A stretch of DNA of 64,000 nt from JAATFS01 sp037145635. Its GTDB lineage: Bacteria > Pseudomonadota > Gammaproteobacteria > Xanthomonadales > Xanthomonadaceae. The notes under the pieces were generated by a model. It worked only from the letters and a program-made list of their open reading frames with translations, was not told where the DNA came from and did no database searches. Of this stretch, positions 52,410-59,594 are shown one piece after another; positions within the stretch are counted from its first letter, which is position 1; the number at the start of each line of letters is the position of its first letter. The position numbers and the translations under genes are program-made. The stretch spans positions 868,001-932,000 of the forward strand of contig JBBCXB010000001.1 in the NCBI GenBank assembly GCA_037145635.1, read 5' to 3'.

Positions 52410-54147
52410 CCCGCAGGCGGCATGCCACGGCCTCGTCGCCGCGCCGCGGTGGCCGGGCCGGCCCGACAGCCAGGACCGGGACGTGCGGATGTCCCGGCAG
52501 GACGCGCGCGCGCCGGCAGCGGCGGCCGTCGCCGCAGCGCGGCCCAGCCCAATGGGCCGGGTGCGCCCGGGCTGGCTGCGCCGGCTGGCCGGCGTCGCGC
52601 TGCTCGCCATGCCGCTGCTGGCCGCCGCCGCCGAGCCCCCGCGCTTCGTCAGCCGGGACGGCCGCCATGCCCTGTTCGTGGACGGCGCCCCGTACACCGT
52701 GCTGGCCGCGCAGTTGCACAACTCCAGCGCCTGGCCGGCGGTGCTGCCGCGCGCGCTGGACCAGGTGGTGGCGCTGCACGCCAACACCGTCGAGGCGCCG
52801 GTGTACTGGGAGCAGTTCGAGCCCGCGCCCGGCCACTACGACACCGGCAACCTCGACGCACTGCTGGCCCAGGCGCGCGCACGCGATTTGCGCGTGGCGC
52901 TGCTGTGGTTCGGCAGCTGGAAGAACGGCCAGATGCACTACGTGCCGGAGTGGATCAAGCGCGACGCGGCGACCTACCCGCGCATGCGCGACGCCAACGG
53001 CGAGCCGGTGGACGTACTGTCGCCGCACGCGCCGGCCAACGTGCAGGCCGACGCCCGCGCCTTCGCCGCGCTGATGCGCCACCTGCGCCAGGTGGACGGC
53101 ACGCGCCACACCGTGATCCTGGTGCAGGTGGAGAACGAGCCCGGCGCCATCGGCACCGTGCGCGACCACGGCGCGGCCGGCGAGGCCGCGTTCGCGCAGC
53201 CGGTGCCGGCGGCGATCGCGCAGCGGCTCGGCAAGCCCCAGGGCAGCTGGCCGCAGCTGTTCGGGCCGGACGCCGCCGAGGCCTTCAACGCCTACAGCCA
53301 CGCCGCCTACATCGAGCAGGTGGCCGCCGCCGGCAAGCGCGAGTACCCGTTGCCGATGTACGTCAACACCTGGCTGCGCTACAAGGGCAAGCGCTTCCCC
53401 GGGCTCGACTACCCCTCCGGCGGCGCCACCGCCAACGTGTTCGAGCTTTGGCGCGCGGCCACCCCGTCGGTGGACTTCATCGGCACCGATATCTACACCA
53501 GCGACTACAACGAATACACCAAGGTCATCGGCCAGTACGCCCGCCCGGACAACCCGGCCTGGGTCTCGGAGACCGGCTTCGAGGCCGCCACCGCACCCTA
53601 CCTGTTCCACGTGCTGGGGCAGGGCGGGGTGGGCTTTTCGGTGTTCGGCATCGACGACAACGAGGACACCCCGGCCAACCGCGCCGCCATCGCCGCGCAC
53701 GCCGCCAACTTCAAGCTGCTCGCGCCGCTGGACCGCCTGATCGCCCAGGCCGCCTTCGACGGTCGCCTGCAGGCGGTGGCCGAGAAGCCGGGCGACCCGC
53801 AGCGCACCCTCGCGTTCGGCCCCTGGCAGGCCCGGGTGTCGTTCGGCGCCCCGCGCTGGGGCGACGCCCCGGCCGTCCTGCCCGGCACCGAGGACCACGC
53901 CGGGCGCCTGCTGGTGGCCCAACTGGGCCCGGACGAGTACCTGGTCACAGGGTTCGCCGCCCGCATTGAATTTATCCGCGACGCGGCCGATACCCGTCAT
54001 GGACAACTGCTGCGGGTGGAGCAGGGCCGGTACGTGGACGGGCGCTGGCAGCGCGAAAGGCTGCTCAACGGCGACCAGACCGACTACGGGCTCAACTTCG
54101 GCCGCGACGATCCGCCCGTGCTGCGGGTGACCGTCGGGACCTACTGA
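52399..54147 (+). CDS. GH35-like beta-galactosidase with DUF5597 C-terminal domain
   Basis: A glycoside hydrolase of the GH35-type TIM-barrel with a C-terminal DUF5597-like beta domain (from memory of xanthomonad homologues). Core motifs: FLVDGAPY-like start (LFVDGAPYTVLAAQLHNSSAWP), EAPVYWEQFEP, LVQVENEPGAIG (acid/base Glu) and WVSETGFEAA (nucleophile Glu). ATG 52399 has GGAGGA five bases upstream, giving 582 residues with an odd 51-residue leader. ATG 52552 would give a normal signal peptide (WLRRLAGVALLAMPLLAAAAEP). Probable periplasmic enzyme on plant-type galactosides. Confidence 0.83.
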   Translation: MASDPQAACHGLVAAPRWPGRPDSQDRDVRMSRQDARAPAAAAVAAARPSPMGRVRPGWLRRLAGVALLAMPLLAAAAEPPRFVSRDGRHALFVDGAPYTVLAAQLHNSSAWPAVLPRALDQVVALHANTVEAPVYWEQFEPAPGHYDTGNLDALLAQARARDLRVALLWFGSWKNGQMHYVPEWIKRDAATYPRMRDANGEPVDVLSPHAPANVQADARAFAALMRHLRQVDGTRHTVILVQVENEPGAIGTVRDHGAAGEAAFAQPVPAAIAQRLGKPQGSWPQLFGPDAAEAFNAYSHAAYIEQVAAAGKREYPLPMYVNTWLRYKGKRFPGLDYPSGGATANVFELWRAATPSVDFIGTDIYTSDYNEYTKVIGQYARPDNPAWVSETGFEAATAPYLFHVLGQGGVGFSVFGIDDNEDTPANRAAIAAHAANFKLLAPLDRLIAQAAFDGRLQAVAEKPGDPQRTLAFGPWQARVSFGAPRWGDAPAVLPGTEDHAGRLLVAQLGPDEYLVTGFAARIEFIRDAADTRHGQLLRVEQGRYVDGRWQRERLLNGDQTDYGLNFGRDDPPVLRVTVGTY

Positions 54148-54188
54148 GCCGGCCGCCGCTGTCCGCCCCTCGCCCGAGATCCGCCCGC

Positions 54189-54485
54189 ATGAGCATCGCC
54201 TCCATCGCCAGTTCCGGAATGAACGCCGCGGCCCTGCGCCAGCAGGTGGCCGCCAGCAACATCGCCCGCCAGAGCGACCCCGGGGCCGAGCGCCAGGGCG
54301 TCGCCAGTAGCGCATTGCCCGACGGCGGCGTCGCGGCCAGCGTCACCGCCGCGCCGGACGACGCGGCGGCCCCGGCGAGCGACCTGGTCGACAGCCTGGC
54401 CGCCGGAAACGACTTCAAGGCCAACGTCAAGGTGCTGGCGCGGGCGGATGAGATGGTGGGGAGCTTGCTGGATGTGTTGGCTTGA
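54189..54485 (+). CDS. Short flagellar rod/hook-like protein
   Basis: A 98-residue protein with ends like axial flagellar proteins. The N-terminus MSIASIASSGMNAAALRQQVAASNIAR matches the rod-protein SGL..A..L...A.NIAN pattern, and the C-terminus DLVDSLAAGNDFKANVKVLARADEMVGSLLDVLA matches FlgC/FlgG C-terminal coiled coils. The middle (about residues 30-60) is a short Ala/Asp-rich spacer in place of a folded domain. No flagellar genes are nearby. Either a divergent orphan or a miniature axial protein of unknown use. Confidence 0.72.
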   Translation: MSIASIASSGMNAAALRQQVAASNIARQSDPGAERQGVASSALPDGGVAASVTAAPDDAAAPASDLVDSLAAGNDFKANVKVLARADEMVGSLLDVLA

Positions 54486-54530
54486 GGGGGAATTGGGAGT
54501 AGTGGAGGGACTATTTACGACCTAGGCAGA

Positions 54531-54543
54531 CATGTGTCACATG
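54531..54543. other. Perfect palindrome at left edge of the low-GC island
   Basis: CATGTG and CACATG around a single T lie 66 bases from the 3' end of the large island gene, where base composition changes. It could be a leftover mobile-element end or chance; no matching copy was seen at the other edge. Confidence 0.35.
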
Positions 54544-54608
54544 CTCCGACGACCCCTAGTTCGTCCATTGTTAGAAACGAGGAAGCCTAGTGGCATGCAT
54601 GACTTAGC

Positions 54609-57329
54609 CTATCGCCGGCGCGCTACGGTTTCCAATCGCCGGAATGCCGAGTCTTGTACGAGCCTGCCAGCCGTGGATCGGATTTGATCGAGTGCCTCGG
54701 CCAGGTCCATAGGGACGACCGAACCTTCAGCAGTGCCGATGCACATGTCCAGCAGGCGCAGAAATGCAGCTGCCATGTCCGGCGTATTGATGGATGCCAA
54801 TCGAGGGTTGCCATCAACGTCACCCGCCATCCCGAAGTCTGACATCGACCAGCAGTCGAACGGCACGAGGAAGCGCTCGATCGCGTCGACCGCTTCGCCG
54901 AATGCCTCGCCTGCGATGGAAGGCAAATCTGCGAATGCCGCGCTAACACCGCGCGTGGCCAGCGAGCGCTCCTGCGGCCAGACACTTTCGAGAAAAGGCG
55001 TGATGGCAACGCGAAATACCTCTTCCGCGGGCTGACGCAGCTGAACTGTCGCACCGCTGGCCATCCAGTTCAGGAAGCGCTGTACCGTTTGTGCGGCATT
55101 TGCCCGCACCTCGTCATCCACGGCCCGCAGCGTTTGCTGGACCTTCGCATTCGCAATCACCGGATCCCTTCCTTCGCGGAAGGCGTGCAGAGACTCGAGT
55201 ACCAGGCTGGACAGTAGAGAGCCTCGAGTCTCGCGCCCCAGTCGGCGGTCGGTTGCTCTGTCCGCGAAGTGGTGGCCAATTATCTCCAGCACCTCCGTGA
55301 ACTGCGTGCGGCGCGCGATGGCGCGCCACAGGGCCAAGGATCGCGCGTCGTTCTCGGCTAGTGGCGCCACCAAGCTGCGCCTGGACCATTTTTCGTCGGC
55401 CTTCAGGAAGTAGGGAAGCGCTTCTATCAGTCGGTACCGCCCAATCAAGCCTGACTTGCCGTCCGCCACAATGATCGAATCACGCATGATTCGCAGCGGT
55501 TCGTTCGTCTCGAACGGATTCTCATGGCCATGGATAGCAGGGCAGGACGCAAGGAAGACGCCCACCAGCCGGCCCGCCGCCGTGTTGAGGGTGTCCAGGT
55601 CCGACGGTTCGTCGTCGGAGCTGGATCCGACTATCTGGTTCAGATCAATTGTGTCAGTTTCACCGATCGTTTCGTTCGTGGCCGCCACCGCCATAGGCCA
55701 GAGCTTGGTCCAAACGGTCAACAGCTTTGGGGACTGCGTGACGACGCGCTCCCACGATGACATCCAATGCGAGATTCCCTGAATCGCCGGCTCGACCGTG
55801 GTGGTCGGCAATAGCTCCAGCAACGTCAGAACGCGGTCGCCCGTGTGCCGATATTCCGGGGCATCGTCGTTGTCCCGGTTCGGTGCATTGTGAAACCAGC
55901 CAAAACGATCCCATGTGTTGGGAAACTCGGCGCCGCCATCGCGAGCAACCTCAAAGTCGGACAGAATTAGGCTGGCGTTGCCGCCACTCCGGATCCAATC
56001 CGAAGCGCGCTCGGCGGGGTCGTCGTTCCAACTGCCGCTGGCAGAGGAGAGCGCCGCCTCCAGGGCGCGCAACCGCTCTTCGCCAGCAAGGTCGTTAAAG
56101 CGATCCTCCGGCTCGGGTTTGCCCCATCGCGCGGTACCGGAGGACAGGAAGTCGAACTGGATCGAGTCCATGTTCCTCAGGTCCGGGAAAACGTCCAGAT
56201 GTCCGGCCAGCCAACTGGAGGCTGATGCCGGAAGCCGATTGCCGGCTACATCTATACGACGCAACTCGCGCACCGCCTGGTACTGCTGCGCAGCCTTGAC
56301 CTGGGCGCGATCCGAACCCCTTGGCCAGAACGTGCGGGGTGGACCCCTCTTGATGCGGGCCACCATCCTGTTCTGTGCATCCTCTGTAACGTCGTCGAAG
56401 CGAAGCGCGCGCAATTCGGCGATCTCCGGGAACGCATGAATGTCCCAGAACTGGCGGTCCGGCAGCACGGGCAGAGTTTCTGTCAATTCCGCAGCCGATG
56501 TAAGTTCGGTGATCTGCGAAAGCGAAGCCCACAGCCGTAAGTGAATGGGTGTCGATGTCTGTTTCCAGCGGGACACGAACGCCCGTGCCTGTCCCGGATC
56601 GAGTGCGCCTATCCTTTTCACGACAGCGTCGAGAAGTTTGACCGACGGCGCGATCCCCTCATGGAACTTGTCCACGTCCCAGTTGTATCCGTCTTGGTTT
56701 CGAATCTGGTAACCAGCGTAATACAACTGTCCCAGCCGCCAGAATTTGTAGTCGCCTTCCCATCCCAGCCTGCGCCCGATGGCGATGCCGTGGCTTACCG
56801 CCCCTTCGAGCTCAATGCCAAGCGTGACGAGGAAGTCGAGCTCTTCGATGCTGTCGAGTCGATAGACGTCGAGATCAACCAGTTTCTGGCTACTGAGCGA
56901 GGCACGGAAGAGATCCTCTACTCGGCGTGGGCGCTTGGATATCTCCGTCTTGGATTGTTCAGATCGTGCACTGACCTCAAGCCGAGGTTGCACTACAGCG
57001 ATGATGGCGGAAATAAGGGAGCCGGAGCGCTCGCCGGCAGCGATGCGCCGCTGGATCCGATAGGCATCGATTCCAGACGACTGCGGTAGTTCCTGATTCC
57101 AGCTTTCCTCAATCAGGCGCCACGCCGAGCGCCAGGGATCCTTGAGCTGCTTCGCATCCAGGAACTCCAGGGATTGAAGGACAGCAGTGCGCTTGACGAT
57201 CTCTTGCGGTTTGGTCCTAAGCGCCCACTCGACAATGCGCCGTTCCGAAAGCCGCCCATGCAGGAACGCCATCAGGGTCCGGACGGCGTCTCGATCCCTG
57301 TCGTGGAGCAAGAGCCAGTGGGACTTCAT
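54609..57329 (-). CDS. Large helical partner of SIR2 protein (putative anti-phage system component)
   Basis: A 906-residue protein I cannot assign firmly. It has no signal peptide or membrane span and looks all-alpha with repeat-like helical hairpins. A conserved-looking C-terminal region (WPQERSLATRGVSAAFADLPSIAGEAF... LVPFDCWSMSDFG) recalls domains of the DUF4020 kind associated with SIR2 proteins; this is from memory and untested. Its ATG overlaps the SIR2 stop as ATGA (57326-57329), so the two are co-translated. GC content and codon use are clearly lower than in flanking genes, suggesting transfer. A role as phage sensor or scaffold is inferred. Confidence 0.75.
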   Translation of the reverse strand: MKSHWLLLHDRDRDAVRTLMAFLHGRLSERRIVEWALRTKPQEIVKRTAVLQSLEFLDAKQLKDPWRSAWRLIEESWNQELPQSSGIDAYRIQRRIAAGERSGSLISAIIAVVQPRLEVSARSEQSKTEISKRPRRVEDLFRASLSSQKLVDLDVYRLDSIEELDFLVTLGIELEGAVSHGIAIGRRLGWEGDYKFWRLGQLYYAGYQIRNQDGYNWDVDKFHEGIAPSVKLLDAVVKRIGALDPGQARAFVSRWKQTSTPIHLRLWASLSQITELTSAAELTETLPVLPDRQFWDIHAFPEIAELRALRFDDVTEDAQNRMVARIKRGPPRTFWPRGSDRAQVKAAQQYQAVRELRRIDVAGNRLPASASSWLAGHLDVFPDLRNMDSIQFDFLSSGTARWGKPEPEDRFNDLAGEERLRALEAALSSASGSWNDDPAERASDWIRSGGNASLILSDFEVARDGGAEFPNTWDRFGWFHNAPNRDNDDAPEYRHTGDRVLTLLELLPTTTVEPAIQGISHWMSSWERVVTQSPKLLTVWTKLWPMAVAATNETIGETDTIDLNQIVGSSSDDEPSDLDTLNTAAGRLVGVFLASCPAIHGHENPFETNEPLRIMRDSIIVADGKSGLIGRYRLIEALPYFLKADEKWSRRSLVAPLAENDARSLALWRAIARRTQFTEVLEIIGHHFADRATDRRLGRETRGSLLSSLVLESLHAFREGRDPVIANAKVQQTLRAVDDEVRANAAQTVQRFLNWMASGATVQLRQPAEEVFRVAITPFLESVWPQERSLATRGVSAAFADLPSIAGEAFGEAVDAIERFLVPFDCWSMSDFGMAGDVDGNPRLASINTPDMAAAFLRLLDMCIGTAEGSVVPMDLAEALDQIRSTAGRLVQDSAFRRLETVARRR

Positions 57330-58555
57330 GCTGACGCCTCGCTCTCTCGCTCCGATGCGACCTCCGCGATGGCATCTAACCACCCGGTGTCCGCTCCGGC
57401 TTTAGAAGCCAGACTGGAGAGCCTTACGCGTTCGCTGGTGTTTCCGCGGCGAACCAAGTGATCGAACAGGTCCCGATCGGATTCGTCCGCGGCATTTCTT
57501 GGCGTCTTGACGATTCGCCTGATCTCGGCATCAACCTTTCCGGGCTTTCCGTTTATGGCGGAGAGTTCAGCCCAGCGTTCCAGAAGATCCAGAAGCGACT
57601 GGTGGTGACCCTTGCTGTCGTAAGCAATTGGCGTGATGCCGCGGCCCTTCCAGTCCTCGACAAGGACCGGGTCCGGCGCTTCTACGCCGACAAGCGTAAA
57701 GCGCTCTTTGAGGTCGTCGAAGCGTACTCCGTCGGCCGCAATGGCATTCAAGAGGTACCGCATCGGAGGGTCGTCAGCGCTATAGCCAACGAGCACTAGA
57801 TGGAACAGTCGCGCTGCATCGTAGACAAAGTCTGGCACGGTGCGCCTGCGCATATAGAACTCGCCGAAGTCCTGATCGGTGAAGACAAGATCGGAGGTTC
57901 TCTTGGAATTTCGGTCGAGCGCGCCATGGATGTGAAGAATACCCGAAAATTCGCCGCTTCGTCCCGGCCTCGGAATCCCGCCAAGTGAGTACGTTTGCAG
58001 TTTCGCCTTTCTGTTCGCCCCGCCCTGTAGCAGGAGGTCGAAGTTCGTCGTGACGATGGCGGAGGCGCCCCCGCGGTCGGCCAGTCGCATGAGTGCCTTG
58101 TGGATCGGTGCCGGCTTCGTGCCTGCGGCACGAAGCACTTCGGCGACCGTCGATCTCACCCGGCTCGTGCCGCTCGGCTTATCGTCGATCCTGCGCTCAA
58201 GCATGCCCAGTACGACGTCGTAATCCCGCCGCTTGAATCTTCGTACTTCAGCGACTTGCTGGCTGGTCAGGCCGCTAATGTCGCCAGGCTCGTCATCCTT
58301 GCTGCCTGTCAAGACAGCATGCACGCCAGTGTCGAGCCTCCCGTAGACATCGACCACCAGCTCGCGGAAGTCCGGCAAACCCGCGGGCTTGGACACGCCA
58401 GCACCGGCGATAAAGAGAACGTTTCCTCGCGCGTGGGCGAGCAACAGTCTCTCCGGCACGACGGGCAAACCGCTACCAAGTGAAATCACTCGGTCCGGAG
58501 GTGGTGACTTCGCAGGCGAAGCGAGAGAGGAACTCAAGACTGTCGCCCAATTCAA
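57326..58555 (-). CDS. SIR2-family NAD-hydrolase-like protein (SIR2_2-type)
   Basis: A ~409-residue protein with a SIR2-type NAD-binding core. Motifs are GAGVSKPAGLPDF (51-63), VTTNFD (168-173), the catalytic His region LHIHGALD (207-214) and VGYSADDPPMRYLL (256-269). No zinc-cysteine pairs are present, so deacetylase activity is unlikely; such proteins in defence systems destroy NAD on phage infection. The C-terminal ~100 residues are helical. The start is uncertain: TTG 58555 opens the frame and GTG 58489 is plausible, with no good ribosome site for either. First gene of the operon. Confidence 0.85.
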   Translation of the reverse strand: MNWATVLSSSLASPAKSPPPDRVISLGSGLPVVPERLLLAHARGNVLFIAGAGVSKPAGLPDFRELVVDVYGRLDTGVHAVLTGSKDDEPGDISGLTSQQVAEVRRFKRRDYDVVLGMLERRIDDKPSGTSRVRSTVAEVLRAAGTKPAPIHKALMRLADRGGASAIVTTNFDLLLQGGANRKAKLQTYSLGGIPRPGRSGEFSGILHIHGALDRNSKRTSDLVFTDQDFGEFYMRRRTVPDFVYDAARLFHLVLVGYSADDPPMRYLLNAIAADGVRFDDLKERFTLVGVEAPDPVLVEDWKGRGITPIAYDSKGHHQSLLDLLERWAELSAINGKPGKVDAEIRRIVKTPRNAADESDRDLFDHLVRRGNTSERVRLSSLASKAGADTGWLDAIAEVASERESEASA

Positions 58556-58804
58556 TGCGTCGGCTGAAACGTACAGGCAAACCCGCTGTTGCTACAAGGA
58601 AGTCTCATGCTTGTCCTATGGTTTCATATTCGCCTATATCAGCACTATAGCTTGCCGTGCCAGAGCTGGCATTACTCATCGCGATGTCGCAGATTTCTGC
58701 TTTCCGCTTTCAAAGCCGGAGTGATAGTGAGCCTCGATATCTTCGATCTGAATGTCCGCTTCTGGCCGAGAGGCGAACGCCGATAAGCCATTGATTCAAA
58801 TCGA
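58556..58804. other. AT-richer leader of the SIR2 operon
   Basis: This 249-base gap between symE end and the SIR2 gene has no gene. It is AT-richer than average and presumably carries the SIR2 operon promoter on the minus strand; I could not pick firm hexamers. Confidence 0.4.
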
Positions 58805-59182
58805 TCAGCTACTCAGCGTTTCGGGAGTTACGGTCACCATCAGCTTACCTTCGCTTACAGCGATTTGAAGCTTGCTGCCAATGGTAAAACCCAGCTTCTC
58901 CAGCCAATGCCCACGCAGGCGCAGCATGGGAACGGGCTGCGGGCTCGTATCGTAGTACCCATAGCCAACAGTGCACTGCTGCGGCGGGCGAGGGCGGTGC
59001 GGCTTGCGCGGCGGACGCGCCAACTCCGCGGCATTGAGGGCGGCCGCTTCTTCGGGCGGCAGCAGCCGGTAGCGGGGCGAATCGGTCGAAGGCTGTATCA
59101 CATCCGGCAGTGGCGCTTTGCGTGAGCGCTTGCGCGGCGGGGTGACGGGTGCAGCGGCGGTGCGGGATTGCGGTTTGCGCAC
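58805..59182 (-). CDS. SymE-family toxin-like protein
   Basis: A 125-residue protein. The C-terminal half matches the SymE/AbrB-like fold: CTVGYGYYDTSPQPVPMLRLRGHWLEKLGFTIGSKLQIAVSEGKLMVTVTPE. SymE proteins are type I toxins that compact nucleic acid or cleave RNA, normally held off by an antisense RNA. The first ~65 residues are a basic, proline-rich extension. Start GTG 59182 has AAGGAGG eight bases upstream. It lies in the same direction as the SIR2 operon and diverges from the C4-like RNA. Confidence 0.86.
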   Translation of the reverse strand: MRKPQSRTAAAPVTPPRKRSRKAPLPDVIQPSTDSPRYRLLPPEEAAALNAAELARPPRKPHRPRPPQQCTVGYGYYDTSPQPVPMLRLRGHWLEKLGFTIGSKLQIAVSEGKLMVTVTPETLSS

Positions 59183-59233
59183 GGCAGTGCCTCCTTGGCG
59201 ACCAGGAACCCGCGCGCCGACGGCGACGGGATG

Positions 59234-59306
59234 TCGGGAGGTTAGAAACCGCTCATAGACGGCGGGCGTATTTCCCCGAAGGGTGTTGTATTAGCCGCCC
59301 TCCCGA
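59234..59306 (+). ncRNA. C4-type antisense RNA (phage P1/P7-like)
   Basis: The sequence folds with an outer stem TCGGGAG (59234-59240)/CTCCCGA (59300-59306), an inner stem GGCGG (59261-59265)/CCGCC (59295-59299) and a small hairpin CCC-GAA-GGG, with the conserved-looking GTGTTGTATTAGCC. Between the stems, TAGAAA (59243-59248) and CTCATAG (59252-59258) are complementary to TTTCTA and CTATGAG downstream (59382-59399), which bracket an AGGAG ribosome site. This is the layout of C4 RNA, which silences a phage leader gene in cis. Assignment rests on fold and pairing seen by eye. Confidence 0.75.
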
Positions 59307-59347
59307 CGCAGGCATCGCGTCGGCTGCGCCTGCGAGACTGCAGGCAC

Positions 59348-59377
59348 AAAAAACCCACCGGTTTGTCGGAGGTGGGT
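59348..59377 (-). terminator. Possible minus-strand terminator or leader hairpin
   Basis: ACCCACC (59353-59359) pairs with GGTGGGT (59371-59377), and six A residues (59348-59353) would give a U-run for a leftward transcript. No leftward gene lies upstream, so it may be only a hairpin in the C4 leader. Confidence 0.4.
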
Positions 59378-59381
59378 ACCG

Positions 59382-59399
59382 CTATGAGAGGAGTTTCTA
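59382..59399 (+). promoter_or_regulatory. C4 RNA target around a Shine-Dalgarno sequence
   Basis: CTATGAG (59382-59388), AGGAG (59389-59393) and TTTCTA (59394-59399) follow one another. The outer two are exact complements of C4 RNA segments, so pairing would hide the ribosome site. The first start codon after it is GTG 59406, whose frame runs without a stop into the Tat-exported protein at 59595. A short phage-type leader peptide (Icd/Ash-like) is the expected product, but its frame is uncertain. Confidence 0.65.
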
Positions 59400-59594
59400 C
59401 GCTCCGTGTTTTCAGACTGCCGCGCGTCAAAGGCGCTGTCAATACCCATCTTCGTTTGTGGAGTTTGCTATTCGGGCCAGCCCAAGCACGCGCGCCGCTA
59501 TGCCCAATTCCGCACGCCCCTCAGCGGCCGCCGACAAGACGGGTCCCGCCGCGATTGCGCACGATGCAGCTTGCTCCTCACGAGACCGGCGACG

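Noticed and set aside
55091..57089. Several plus-strand frames of 70-180 codons inside the 906-residue gene
   Set aside because: They are antisense to the long coding frame, lack ribosome sites and resemble no family.
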